This document shows, piece after piece, positions 25,869 through 34,290 of a stretch of 64,000 bases of DNA. This stretch comes from Terrabacter tumescens (GTDB lineage Bacteria > Actinomycetota > Actinomycetes > Actinomycetales > Dermatophilaceae). The stretch is taken from the NCBI RefSeq assembly GCF_014646815.1, contig NZ_BMNZ01000002.1, forward strand, positions 496,001 through 560,000, written 5' to 3'. The position numbers and the translations under genes were made by a program. Within the stretch, counting starts at the first letter, position 1. Every line of letters starts with the position of its first letter. The notes beneath the pieces were generated by a model that was not told the DNA's origin, made no database searches, and saw only the letters and a list, made by a program, of their open reading frames with translations.

Positions 25869-26561
25869 TCACGTCTTGGCGGAGGCGAGCACCTTCCCGG
25901 TCTCGGTGCGCACCTCGAGCGACTGGATCTCGTTGGGGCGCAACGCCGTCGCGCCGGTCACCTTGGAGTAGCCCGTCGCCGTCGCGCGCCACGACGCGGC
26001 CGTCGTGGCATGGCCCTTGCCGTCGATGACCCAGAGCGCCAGGGCGCCGGTCTTGGGCATGTCCTCGCAGTCGATGTCGAGCTGGGTGCCCCAGCCGCGC
26101 GTCACGAGCGCGATGTCGACGCGGACCGCGCTGCCCGGCACCGCGGCCGCCGCGACGTGCGTCGTCGGTGGCGTCGGCGTGGTCCCCTCGGTCAGCTTCG
26201 GCCCGAGCCATGCGCCGCCGGCGAAGAAGACGGCGGCCGCCGCGGCCGCGAGGCCCGAGAGCCAGGTGCGCCGGCGGCGGCGACGGCGGGCGACCTCGCC
26301 GAGCAGGCTCGTGACCCGCGCGTCGTCGGGCTCGGTCATGAGCGGCAGCGGCACGGCAGCGGGACCGTCGGCCAGGTGCGGGCCGCCGGCGGGACCGGCG
26401 AGGTCGAGCAGCCGGGGGAGCCCCGAGACCTGGCCGAGCTCGGTCTGGCACTGGGCACACGTGCGCAGGTGCTCGCTGTAGGCACGGTGGTCCTCGTCGG
26501 ACAGGCCACCGAGCACGTACGCGCCGAGCAGCACGTGCAGGTCGTCCGATCCGGGGTTCAT
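25869..26561 (-). CDS. Membrane anti-sigma factor with zinc-finger (ZAS) domain
   Basis: 230 aa. Cytosolic ZAS/zf-HC2 motif H31-x3-C35-x2-C38 (EHLRTCAQC), basic RRRRRRT run just before one membrane helix (WLSGLAAAAAAVFFAGGAWLG), and an extracytoplasmic beta domain. Its start overlaps the sigma gene stop (ATGA). Should sequester the sigma factor at the membrane and release it on redox or envelope stress. Resembles the SigL/RslA arrangement of mycobacteria (inference). Confidence 0.9.
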   Translation of the reverse strand: MNPGSDDLHVLLGAYVLGGLSDEDHRAYSEHLRTCAQCQTELGQVSGLPRLLDLAGPAGGPHLADGPAAVPLPLMTEPDDARVTSLLGEVARRRRRRRTWLSGLAAAAAAVFFAGGAWLGPKLTEGTTPTPPTTHVAAAAVPGSAVRVDIALVTRGWGTQLDIDCEDMPKTGALALWVIDGKGHATTAASWRATATGYSKVTGATALRPNEIQSLEVRTETGKVLASAKT

Positions 26562-27046
26562 CGGGTCACTCCCATCTCGTCGAGGATGACGCGCAGGTTG
26601 CGCACGGCGTAGTAGGCGCGGGACTTCACGGTGCCCTCGGGCACCCCGACCCGCACGGAGGTCTCGGCGACGGTCAGCCGCTCGTAGTAGAGGCAGCGCA
26701 CGATCTCACGGTGGTTGGCCTGCAGCCGGCCGAGGGCCTCCTCGACGAGCACCTGGTCGAGCGCCCGGTCGAGGGCCGAGTCCTGCTCGGCGACCTCGAC
26801 GAGCTGCGCCTGCTGGGGTCGGCGTCCGGCGGCGCGGTACTGGTCCACGATGAGGTGGCGCGCGGTCGTGATGAGGTAGGCACGGAGGTTCTCCGCCTCG
26901 GGGGCCTGCTTCCAGACCCGCAGGATGACCTCCTGGACGATGTCCTCGACGCGGTTGGCGTCACTGGTGGCGCGCCACACGACGCGGCGCAGCATCGGCC
27001 CGTGCTCGCGGTAGATCTCCGCGACCGCATCGTCGTCGAGCGGCAT
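26558..27046 (-). CDS. ECF RNA polymerase sigma factor, SigL/SigK-like
   Basis: 162 aa; ATG after GAGGAGGTGG. Region 2 (MLRRVVWRATSDANRVEDIVQEVILRVW, landmarks DIVQEV and RVWK) and region 4 HTH (LTVAETSVRVGVPEGTVKSR). Partner of the downstream anti-sigma factor. A TGAACC-N16-CGTCTT sequence upstream suggests autoregulation. Confidence 0.93.
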   Translation of the reverse strand: MPLDDDAVAEIYREHGPMLRRVVWRATSDANRVEDIVQEVILRVWKQAPEAENLRAYLITTARHLIVDQYRAAGRRPQQAQLVEVAEQDSALDRALDQVLVEEALGRLQANHREIVRCLYYERLTVAETSVRVGVPEGTVKSRAYYAVRNLRVILDEMGVTR

Positions 27047-27081
27047 CCTGCCGCCACCTCCTCACTGGTGCTCCCAGTCCG

Positions 27082-27109
27082 AAGACGCCTGTGCGGCCCC
27101 TCCGGTTCA
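27082..27109 (-). promoter_or_regulatory. Candidate autoregulatory ECF promoter
   Basis: Reading on the minus strand: TGAACC (27109-27104), 16-bp spacer, CGTCTT (27087-27082), 35 bp before the sigma start. Similar to the TGAACC...CGT promoters of the mycobacterial SigL/SigK class. Confidence 0.6.
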
Positions 27110-27188
27110 GCGTCGCCCTCCCAGCACGGTCTCACGACACCCCCGAGCACGTATGCCGTCTGCTGCGGTCCCGGCCTAGCGTGGGGCC

Positions 27189-28031
27189 ATGTGCCCTGCC
27201 GCCATGCCCAACCCGGCCCAGCACCCCGTGACGGGCGGCCTCTTCCTGTCCCCGGTACCTCCCGGCACCGGTTGGCCCGGCGACCCCGCGACGGCCGAGA
27301 CGCCGGTGGCCGCAACCCCGGCGCAGGTGCGCCGGCTCGCGAAGGGGGCGGACGGCATACGCGAGCTCGATGCCCGCATCAGCGTGTGCCGCGCGTGCCC
27401 ACGGCTCGTCGGCTGGCGCGAGTCGGTGGCGACGGAGGGACGCCGCGCGGCGTTCGCCGACCAGCCCTACTGGGGGCGGCCCGGCCCGTCGTTCGGCGAC
27501 CCGGACGCGGAGGTGCTCATCGTCGGGCTGGCGCCGGCGGCCAACGGCACCAACCGGACCGGGCGCATGTTCACCGGCGACCGCTCGGGCGACTGGCTCT
27601 ATGCAGCGCTCCACCGCGCGGGCTACGCGAGCCAGCCGACGTCGGTCGCGTCGGGCGACGGCCTCGTGCTGACGGGACTGCGCATCGTCGCGACCGTCCG
27701 GTGCGCGCCGCCGGCCAACAAGCCCACGACGGAGGAGAAGGCGACGTGCGCGCCCTGGCTCGACCGCGACCTCGAGCTGTCGGAGCCGCGGCTGCGCTCG
27801 ATGCTCGCGCTCGGCTCGATCGCCTGGGACGCGGCGCTCGGGGCGGCGCGTCGGCGCGGGTGGCTCGTGCCCCGGCCCAAGCCGAAGTTCGGCCACGGCG
27901 CCGAGGCTGTGCTGAGGACGGCGGCCGGCCACCCGGTGCGCCTCGTCGGCAGCTACCACGTGAGCCAGCAGAACACCTTCACGGGCAAGCTCACCGAGGC
28001 GATGCTCGACGACGTCATCGGCCGGCTGTAG
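27189..28031 (+). CDS. Uracil-DNA glycosylase, family 5 (UdgB type)
   Basis: 280 aa. DNA repair enzyme excising uracil and other deaminated bases. Iron-sulphur cysteines in VCRACPRL and later VRCAPP and TCAPWL; family-5 motif 1 [19 protein letters not shown] without the usual catalytic Asp/Asn of family 1; motif [13 protein letters not shown] near the end. TAGCGT (27177-27182) six bases before the ATG suggests a leaderless message. A motif copy at 27354 encodes Gly-Ile with ATA. Confidence 0.92.
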   Translation: MCPAAMPNPAQHPVTGGLFLSPVPPGTGWPGDPATAETPVAATPAQVRRLAKGADGIRELDARISVCRACPRLVGWRESVATEGRRAAFADQPYWGRPGPSFGDPDAEVLIVGLAPAANGTNRTGRMFTGDRSGDWLYAALHRAGYASQPTSVASGDGLVLTGLRIVATVRCAPPANKPTTEEKATCAPWLDRDLELSEPRLRSMLALGSIAWDAALGAARRRGWLVPRPKPKFGHGAEAVLRTAAGHPVRLVGSYHVSQQNTFTGKLTEAMLDDVIGRL

Positions 28032-28049
28032 GCCGACCGGGAACGCTCG

Positions 28050-29033
28050 TCAGGCGCTCGGGGCTCCCGACGTCTCGTCCGGCCCGAAGGCCATGAGGGC
28101 CTCGCCGGAGGCGGTGACGGCGTAGAGCACCGACTTGCCCGACCGGGCACTGCGCACGAGCCCGGCGCGACGCAGCTCGTGCAGCTGCTGGTTGACGGCC
28201 GAGGCGGTCTTGCCCAGCATCGCCGCCAGCTCGGTCGTGGTGCGTGGCTCGGCGAGCGCGCGCATGACCTCGGTCCTGGCCGGTCCGAGCAGAGCGACCG
28301 CGGTCGTCGACGAGGCCGGCGGCAGCTCCTGGCGCTGGCCCCGCGCCGGGTAGATGACCATGGGCGGCACGGCGTCGCTGCTCGGGTGCGAGGCGGCCAG
28401 GGTGAACAGCGACGGCACGAAGACGAGCCGGCGGCCGCGCACCGGGGCCGAGTACGACGGTCCGACCCGGCTGCGGGCACTCAGCGTGATGTCGTCGACG
28501 GTGATGCTCGGGTGCAGCTCGGAGAGCGCGTGCAGGAGCCCGTAGCCCGCGGACCGCGACGCCCGATGACGGACATCGGCCTCGAGGATGCTGCGGTGCC
28601 TGGTCCAGAAGGCCGCGAAGGCCCAGGTCCAGTAGGCCTCGAGGGCGCCGAGGACACGAGCCATCACGACCGCGGGCGACCCCTGCACCGCCTGGGGCGC
28701 GCCGTCCGCCCAGAGCCCGTCGAGCTCCTGGCGCAGCACCGTCGCCGGCACGGACGCGACGCGCTGCATCTCCGCCGAGAGCCTGGGTGACGGCGACTCC
28801 GGTCGCGGGTTGATGACGTCGGGAGTCGAGAACTCGTCGTTGACGAGAGCCAGCAGCGTCTCGCGGTGGTCCCGGGACTCGGGCATCGCCAGGAAGGTCC
28901 ACGCGACCCGCGGGACGTAGGCGTCCGGGGCGCGGAGACTGCGCAGCGAGAGGCACATCTCGTTGAGGGGCGAGATGCCGAACCGGCAGGTGCCCACGTC
29001 GGTGGGCGTCATCTCGTAGCGCAGCACGACCAC
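28050..29033 (-). CDS. ArsR-type winged-helix regulator with DUF5937-like N-terminus
   Basis: 327 aa. Long N-terminal region (1-235) of the kind annotated DUF5937 in actinobacterial ArsR-like proteins, then a winged helix: RTEVMRALAEPRTTTELAAML, KTASAVNQQLHELRRAGLV, RSGKSVLYAVT. No metal-binding cysteine motif. Signal unknown. It is convergent with the UDG gene and divergent from the M23 gene region. Confidence 0.87.
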   Translation of the reverse strand: MVVLRYEMTPTDVGTCRFGISPLNEMCLSLRSLRAPDAYVPRVAWTFLAMPESRDHRETLLALVNDEFSTPDVINPRPESPSPRLSAEMQRVASVPATVLRQELDGLWADGAPQAVQGSPAVVMARVLGALEAYWTWAFAAFWTRHRSILEADVRHRASRSAGYGLLHALSELHPSITVDDITLSARSRVGPSYSAPVRGRRLVFVPSLFTLAASHPSSDAVPPMVIYPARGQRQELPPASSTTAVALLGPARTEVMRALAEPRTTTELAAMLGKTASAVNQQLHELRRAGLVRSARSGKSVLYAVTASGEALMAFGPDETSGAPSA

Positions 29034-29131
29034 TCCTCGCTGATGGCGACAGTCAGGTCAGGGGGTGCTCTCACAGTTGCACGCGCCCACGGGGGTCGCC
29101 ACTCGAGTGAGGGGCAGGGGCGCCGGCACGC

Positions 29132-29164
<33 letters not shown>

Positions 29165-29172
29165 CAGGTCGA

Positions 29173-29189
29173 TCAAGCCGCCGGCTTGA
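29173..29189. promoter_or_regulatory. Palindromic site upstream of the M23 gene
   Basis: TCAAGCCGCCGGCTTGA: 8-bp perfect arms around one central base. Could be a regulator binding site for the ArsR-type or M23 gene; no protein assigned. Confidence 0.55.
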
Positions 29190-29320
29190 AGGATTGCCGC
29201 GGCCGGGGCGGCTGGCTGGACTGGGCACGCAGCTCGACGCACTCCGCGGACGCACTCCCCGGACGCACCACCGCACGTGCCACACCACCCACCGAGAGAC
29301 CCATCGAGAGGACGACTCAC

Positions 29321-29902
29321 ATGATCGGAAACACCACCGTCGCCGGCGCCGGACGCAGGCGGAAGGGGCTGACCCGCCGGATCGGCGTGCTCGTCAGCGC
29401 CGTGACGCTCGCGGCAACGACAGCCTTCACCGGAGCCACCTCCGCCACGGCGGCCGGCTACTTCGAGGCGCCCTACCCCGCCGGGGAGAGCTACCAGGTC
29501 AGCCAGGGCAACGGTGGCGGCTACTCGCACACCGACGCCTACAACCGCTACGCGTGGGATCTCGCGCTGCCGGCCAACTACGAGGTCTCGGCCACGCAGG
29601 GCGGCACGATCGTCATCTCGAACTGGTCGCCCTACTGGCAGAACGGCATCGAGGTCATCATCCGCCACCCCAACGGCCAGTGCACGCAGTACGCCCACCT
29701 CAACCAGTCCTTCTACGAGCCCGGCGACTGGGTGCCGCAGGGCCGGATCGTCGGCTACACCGGCATGACGGGTGCCGCCAGCGCCCCGCACCTGCACTAC
29801 TCGGTCATCGACTGCAACACGCGGGTCTCGCTGCCCTCGACCATCGAGGGGTGGGTGCCACCCACCGGCGCGTGGCTCGCGAGCTCGAACACCCGCGGCT
29901 GA
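29321..29902 (+). CDS. Secreted M23 family peptidase
   Basis: 193 aa from the ATG at 29321. Sec signal with cleavage near TSATAAG (residue ~45). M23 core: GGGYSHTDAYNRYAWDLALP and the second zinc motif HLHYSV after TGMTGAASAP. The first zinc motif lacks the usual HxxxD spacing; it is the SH...YAWD variant seen in some actinobacterial members. Likely cleaves peptidoglycan crosslinks outside the membrane. A strong terminator follows. Confidence 0.88.
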   Translation: MIGNTTVAGAGRRRKGLTRRIGVLVSAVTLAATTAFTGATSATAAGYFEAPYPAGESYQVSQGNGGGYSHTDAYNRYAWDLALPANYEVSATQGGTIVISNWSPYWQNGIEVIIRHPNGQCTQYAHLNQSFYEPGDWVPQGRIVGYTGMTGAASAPHLHYSVIDCNTRVSLPSTIEGWVPPTGAWLASSNTRG

Positions 29903-29925
29903 GCGAGCGGGACGCAGCACCACGA

Positions 29926-29957
29926 GGGGCGCGCGGTCGTCCATGACCGCGCGCCCC
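29926..29957 (+). terminator. Terminator hairpin after the M23 gene
   Basis: GGGGCGCGCGGTC (29926-29938) and GACCGCGCGCCCC (29945-29957) form a perfect 13-bp stem with a 6-nt loop, 23 bp after the stop codon. No U-run, as usual in this genome. Confidence 0.8.
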
Positions 29958-30031
29958 GGCACACGCCCGCTCCCGTGGCGACGGACCGCGGCACCCGACG
30001 GCCTCCGGTCACCGCCTGACAGGATCGACCG

Positions 30032-30466
30032 GTGACCGATGCGACTGGATTCCGTTCCGTGGTCGGCGAGGCCGACACCGCCCTCGACCAGCGACTGTCC
30101 GACGAGCTCGACGCCGTCAACTCCGCCGCGACCGTGGGCACGCCCGCGGCGCGCGAGCTGACAGTCCGGGTCGTCGACGAGGCGGACGAGCTGGTGGCCG
30201 GGGTCAGCGGCTGGACGTGGGGCGTCGCGGCCGGCATCGGCATGACGTGGGTCCGGGAGGACGCCCGGGGGACCGGGCTCGGCGAGCGGCTGCTCGCGGA
30301 CTTCGAGACCGAGGCGCGCGCACGGGGCTGCACGCACGTCTTCGTCACCTCGTTCACCTTCCAGGCGCCCGGCTTCTACGAGAAGCAGGGCTACCGCGAG
30401 ATCTTCCGCTGGCAGGGCGTGCCGACCGCCGACGCCGACGACGTGCACCTGCGCAAGGAGCTGTGA
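30032..30466 (+). CDS. GNAT acetyltransferase
   Basis: 144 aa; GTG start with CAGGAT six bases upstream. Acetyl-CoA loop VREDARGTGLGERLL and C-terminal APGFYEKQGYREIFRW. The acceptor is unknown. Confidence 0.87.
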   Translation: MTDATGFRSVVGEADTALDQRLSDELDAVNSAATVGTPAARELTVRVVDEADELVAGVSGWTWGVAAGIGMTWVREDARGTGLGERLLADFETEARARGCTHVFVTSFTFQAPGFYEKQGYREIFRWQGVPTADADDVHLRKEL

Positions 30467-30551
30467 CGCCCCGGCCCGGCCTGACCCCGCCAGGCCCGGC
30501 CTGAGTAGACGCGCGGATGCGTCGGGGGCGGAGGGGAGCGAGGCTGGCAGG

Positions 30552-30917
30552 GTGCACCGACGCCGCGTCAGCCCCTACCTCGTCGCCCTCGGGCTGCTCT
30601 GGGGTCTCCCGCTGGTCCTCGTGCTCGTGCTGCACGTCGTGCTCCCGGACCACAACGCCTCCGGTCAGTGCACGGGACTCGGCTTCGGCTGCACGCCCGC
30701 GCCCTCGGACGCGGTGCTCTTCCTCGGGTACTTCGCGGCCCTGCCGCTGCTCGTGCTCGGGCTCGTCGCATGCCTCGTCATCGCGATCGTCCAGCACCGT
30801 CGCGACCGGTCCGACCCGCCGGACCAGCCCGGCCGGCCCGACCAGCCCGACCAGCCCGGCCGGCCTGACGACGGCGCCCCGGGTCAGCCCCCTGCAGAGG
30901 ACAGCGAGAGCTCGTAG
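30552..30917 (+). CDS. Small two-helix membrane protein with Pro-rich tail
   Basis: 121 aa; GTG start. Two hydrophobic helices (YLVALGLLWGLPLVLVLVLH and LFLGYFAALPLLVLGLVA), two cysteines between them (QCTGLGFGC), and a C-terminal repeat of P-D-Q-P-G-R-type units (PDQPGRPDQPDQPGRP). No family recognised. Its end overlaps the convergent acetyltransferase by 34 bp. Confidence 0.7.
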   Translation: MHRRRVSPYLVALGLLWGLPLVLVLVLHVVLPDHNASGQCTGLGFGCTPAPSDAVLFLGYFAALPLLVLGLVACLVIAIVQHRRDRSDPPDQPGRPDQPDQPGRPDDGAPGQPPAEDSESS

Positions 30918-31372
30918 GTCAGCAGCTCGGGACGCGGCGGGAACGAGCTCCGGCTGCGCTCGCCGGTCGGGGTCCAGCCCAGCTTCTCGTAGAAGCACCG
31001 CCCGCGGACGTTGCCGGTGAAGACGCGCAACCGGGCGCGCTCGACCCCGCTCGCCCGCATCGAGTCGAGCACCGCGTCGTGCGCCGCCCGGGCGAGGCCG
31101 TCGCCCCAGTGCTCGGGGGCGACCCCGAAGTGGAGGAACTCGTCGTCGCGGGTCGCGGCGAAGCCCGCGACGGCTTCGTGGTGCAGCACCACGAAGCACT
31201 CGGTGCCGTCCAGCTCGATCTCGCGCAGCCCACGCTCGGCGATCGCCTCCCGCGGGAACGGGTGCTCGTCCTGCGGGAAGACCTCGGCCAGCCCGAGCAC
31301 CGCACCCGGCTCCTGGACGGCGAGCACCGCCGGCACGTCGGCGGGAGTCATGGCGCGCAGGACCCCGGCCAT
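30884..31372 (-). CDS. GNAT acetyltransferase
   Basis: 162 aa; ATG at 31372 chosen because TAGGGT lies seven bases upstream and the longer ORF adds an unlikely Cys/Arg-rich tail. Core: VAPEHWGDGLARAAHDAVL acetyl-CoA loop, RLRVFTGNVRGRCFYEKLGW. Acceptor unknown. Confidence 0.87.
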   Translation of the reverse strand: MAGVLRAMTPADVPAVLAVQEPGAVLGLAEVFPQDEHPFPREAIAERGLREIELDGTECFVVLHHEAVAGFAATRDDEFLHFGVAPEHWGDGLARAAHDAVLDSMRASGVERARLRVFTGNVRGRCFYEKLGWTPTGERSRSSFPPRPELLTYELSLSSAGG

Positions 31373-31382
31373 GCCGGTCACC

Positions 31383-31745
31383 CTAGAGGACGTCGAGCGG
31401 GTTGATGCCGAGCACGAGCAGCAGGGCGCTCGCACCCGTCGCGCCACCGACGACGGCTGCGAGGAGCGCGGTCACCCACGCCGGCCACTGCCGCGCGACC
31501 GTGCGGCCGAGCTGCCACAGCAGCGCGGCGGTGACGGCGGCGTCGACCGCCACACCGACCGCCAGCGCAAAGCCGTAGCGGTCGGTGTCGGGAGGGTCCA
31601 CCTGCGCCATCCCGAGCACCTCGGTCATCCCGTAGGTGAGCGCGTGCATCATGAGCACCGCCCAGGCGAGCGCGACGAGCCCGACCACCGTCACCGTGAC
31701 GAAGGCGATGGCCCACCACGACCTCGGCGGCTGCGCTGCGTCCAT
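31383..31745 (-). CDS. Small hypothetical membrane protein
   Basis: 120 aa, three or four hydrophobic helices (WWAIAFVTVTVVGLVALAWA, YGFALAVGVAVDAAVTAALL, VTALLAAVVGGATGASALLL). Immediately upstream of the acetyltransferase (10 bp gap). CATCGT six bases before the start fits the leaderless pattern. Family not recognised. Confidence 0.72.
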   Translation of the reverse strand: MDAAQPPRSWWAIAFVTVTVVGLVALAWAVLMMHALTYGMTEVLGMAQVDPPDTDRYGFALAVGVAVDAAVTAALLWQLGRTVARQWPAWVTALLAAVVGGATGASALLLVLGINPLDVL

Positions 31746-31832
31746 GCACCGACGATGCCTGCGGCAGGCTGCACCGCGCGTGCGTATGCGTACTCGACCT
31801 TGCCGGCGGCCGCCCCCGGCTACCGTGTCGGA

Positions 31833-32228
31833 ATGGCTGACAACGAGGTCGCAGGCACGTCGTGGGTGGTCGAGGAGCTCGGTGGCGCGGCCACCGCCCC
31901 GCCGAAGCCGCAGCTGTCCTTCGGTGACGACGGTCGGGTCTCCGGCAGCACCGGCGTCAACCGCCTCATGGGCCGCTACGAGGTGACCGGCGGCCTGCTC
32001 ACCGTGGCGGACGCCGCGACGACCCGCATGGCCGGCCCACCCGCCGCGATGGAGCAGGAGCAGCGCCTGCTCGCCCTCCTCGAGACGCCGCAGGCGTTCG
32101 TCGTGTCGGACGACCGGCTCGAGGTCGGCGACGGCGAGACCCTCGCGGTCCTCGTGCGCGCCGACGCCCAGACCACCACCCCGACGGACGCGCCGACGGA
32201 CGCCCCGACGGACGCTCCGACGGACTGA
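31833..32228 (+). CDS. META-domain (HslJ-like) protein with PTDA repeat tail
   Basis: 131 aa; TACCGT six bases before the ATG. META domain: GTSWVVEELGG, LSFGDDGRVSGSTGVNRLMG, TTRMAGPPAAMEQEQRLLAL. No signal peptide, unlike secreted HslJ. The C-terminus is a four-residue PTDA/PTD repeat made by a 12-bp DNA repeat. Function unclear. Confidence 0.83.
   Translation: MADNEVAGTSWVVEELGGAATAPPKPQLSFGDDGRVSGSTGVNRLMGRYEVTGGLLTVADAATTRMAGPPAAMEQEQRLLALLETPQAFVVSDDRLEVGDGETLAVLVRADAQTTTPTDAPTDAPTDAPTD
32181..32225 (+). repeat. 12-bp tandem repeat encoding PTDA
   Basis: Units CCGACGGACGCN at 32181, 32193, 32205 and a 9-bp partial at 32217, running to the stop codon. Likely to vary in copy number between strains. 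Confidence 0.9.
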
Positions 32229-32237
32229 GCGGCCGCC

Positions 32238-33491
32238 TCAGCCGATCGTCGACAGGCGCTGCGGCCCGCGGTCGGTGCCCGTGTTGGGGATCGCGTCGAC
32301 CGGGATCACCGGCGAGACGAACCAGCCCCACAGGCAGTCCTCCTTCTTGGCGCAGCTCTGCGTCGAGGTCCCCGAGGGGTCGGTCGGCTCGAAGCCGTCC
32401 TCGTCGGTGCTCGGGAACGAGTAGCCGGCCAGGTAGAAGGCGGACACCCCGTCGACCGCGTAGGTCGTGTTGGAGCCCTTCCCGTCGACGCTCGTGAAGA
32501 TCGGGATGTAGACGACGGTGCCGATGAGGCTGGGCAGCAGGTCCTTGCAGCCCTTCGACGCGGCCGCGCCGGGCTTGCCGTCGGCGGTGATGGTGCCCTT
32601 GTCGGTGGCGAGGTCGGCCGAGCACCCGGAGTTCTTGTCGATCGGGTCGAGCCAGCCGAAGTTGCCGGGCGTGAAGAGGCCGGGACCCTTGGCGCCGCAC
32701 TTGGCGGTGCCGTCGAGGGATCCGCTCTTGTGCAAGAGGATCTTCGTGACGTACTTCGAGGCCACCGGCACCCGGGGCACGGGGTTGAGGCGCGGCACGC
32801 CCGACCCGGTCAACGCATACGGCGGTGCAGCCGGGAAGTCCGTCCCCTTCGTCGTCGCGTCGTCCCAGGCACACTGCGCCTGGACGACCGGCAGGACGGT
32901 CGCCGGATGACCGCCGGACCAGCCGACGCGCGAGCAGGCCGCGATCGTCGCGCCGTCCCAGCCCATGGCCTGGGCGAAGAAGGGCTTGAGGATCGTCCCG
33001 GTGTCGGCAGAGTTCGTCGACGTCCGGGTCCGGACCTCGACGTACGGTCCGGTCGCCCCGGCCGGCGTGGGCAGGCAGTCGGTGAGTGCCCCGGTCGTGG
33101 CCGTGCAGCCGGTGAACTTGTCCGCACCGACGAACGTGCCGACCGCGCAGACGCGTTGGATGCCGCCGAACCCGTCCGCGGCGTTGGCGTCGGCGAGCTG
33201 CTTGAGCCCCGGCGTGGCCGGGTCGCACGTGGCGCGCTTGCTCGCGCAGTCCTGGGCCAGCGCGAGCGTCGCCGCGTCGGCGCCGTTCTGCAGCTGACGC
33301 CGCTCCCACATCATCGAGCCGACGTCGACGACGAGCGCCAGCATCGCGATGATGACGCCCGTCGAGAAGAGGATCGCGACGAGGGCCGTGACGGCGCCGC
33401 GATCCCGTGCAGCCCGAAGGCGCCGCACCCGTTGCCGGGCACAGCGCAGTGTGGGCCCCCGAAACCCATTCATGGATCCCCCGATCCCCAT
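32238..33491 (-). CDS. TadG-like pilus assembly/exported protein
   Basis: 417 aa (or 411 from an ATG at 33473 that has GGGGGA upstream). N-terminal basic segment and membrane helix (VTALVAILFSTGVIIAMLAL) followed by VVDVGSMMWERRQLQNGADA, the hallmark of TadG/Flp-pilus proteins (PF13400). The large extracellular region has many cysteines (DCASKRATC, GCTATT, GCSADL) suggesting disulphides. No other tad genes are next to it, so it is either an orphan or acts with a distant tad cluster. Confidence 0.82.
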   Translation of the reverse strand: MGIGGSMNGFRGPTLRCARQRVRRLRAARDRGAVTALVAILFSTGVIIAMLALVVDVGSMMWERRQLQNGADAATLALAQDCASKRATCDPATPGLKQLADANAADGFGGIQRVCAVGTFVGADKFTGCTATTGALTDCLPTPAGATGPYVEVRTRTSTNSADTGTILKPFFAQAMGWDGATIAACSRVGWSGGHPATVLPVVQAQCAWDDATTKGTDFPAAPPYALTGSGVPRLNPVPRVPVASKYVTKILLHKSGSLDGTAKCGAKGPGLFTPGNFGWLDPIDKNSGCSADLATDKGTITADGKPGAAASKGCKDLLPSLIGTVVYIPIFTSVDGKGSNTTYAVDGVSAFYLAGYSFPSTDEDGFEPTDPSGTSTQSCAKKEDCLWGWFVSPVIPVDAIPNTGTDRGPQRLSTIG

Positions 33492-33656
33492 GGATGTCCC
33501 CGAGCCCTTCTCGGGGCTGCTGCGGACAACCTAGAACATGTCGCCCGCCTCCCGTGCGGGCATCCCGCACTTTCGCGGCAGGAGGGACACCGAGGCCGCC
33601 GGGGTTGCCCGGGATGGTCCGGAATGTCTTGTCCCACATCGGTTACCGTGAAGGAC

Positions 33657-34160
33657 ATGACGGGTCAGCCGTACTGGGAGAGCGCCGTGGAGAAGCAGAT
33701 CCGCGAGGCGCAGGAGCGTGGCGAGTTCGACAACCTGCCGGGTGCCGGCAAGCCGCTCGACCTCAGCGACTCGGGTGACCCGGACTGGTGGGTCAAGCGC
33801 TTCGCGGCGCGCGAGAACCTCGACCTCGGCGGCGCGCTGCCCGGCGCGCTGGCGCTGCGCAAAGAGGCCGCGGGCTACCCCGAGTCCCTCGCCGACGTCC
33901 GCACCGAGGCCCAGGTGCGCGAGATCGTCGAGGACTACAACAAGCGCGTCCTCGCCGACCGGCTCCGGCCCGCCGTCGGCAACCTGCCGCCGCTCATCGC
34001 CAAGACCCTCGACGTCGACGAGATCGTCGAGGGCTGGCGACCGCTGCGGGCCGAGCTGGAGGAGCAGCAGCGACGCGCCCGCGAGGAGCGCGCCGCCGCC
34101 ACGGCGGCCGAGCTCGGGAGCCGGCGCCCGTGGTGGCGCCGGGTGCTCGGCCGGGACTGA
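33657..34160 (+). CDS. DUF1992 (DnaJC28-like) domain protein
   Basis: 167 aa; ATG after GAAGGA, with TACCGT seven bases upstream. Conserved block YWESAVEKQIREAQERGEF, DNLPGAGKPLDL, then DWWVKRFAARENL. Small helical cytosolic protein of unknown role related to the conserved domain of DNAJC28. Confidence 0.88.
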   Translation: MTGQPYWESAVEKQIREAQERGEFDNLPGAGKPLDLSDSGDPDWWVKRFAARENLDLGGALPGALALRKEAAGYPESLADVRTEAQVREIVEDYNKRVLADRLRPAVGNLPPLIAKTLDVDEIVEGWRPLRAELEEQQRRAREERAAATAAELGSRRPWWRRVLGRD

Positions 34161-34290
34161 CGGGGCTGGACGGCACCGGACCGGACGGGGCTCGACACCC
34201 CTACCCAAGCCGCCCGCTGCGTGTCACCATCACGGGAAGCCGTGACCCCACGCGTACCTCGCGCCGGGGCCACCCGTCGCAAAGGTGCGC

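Noticed and set aside
32238-33491. A Tad pilus cluster
   Set aside because: Only the TadG-like gene is present; no TadA/B/C, TadE/F or Flp pilin genes adjoin it.
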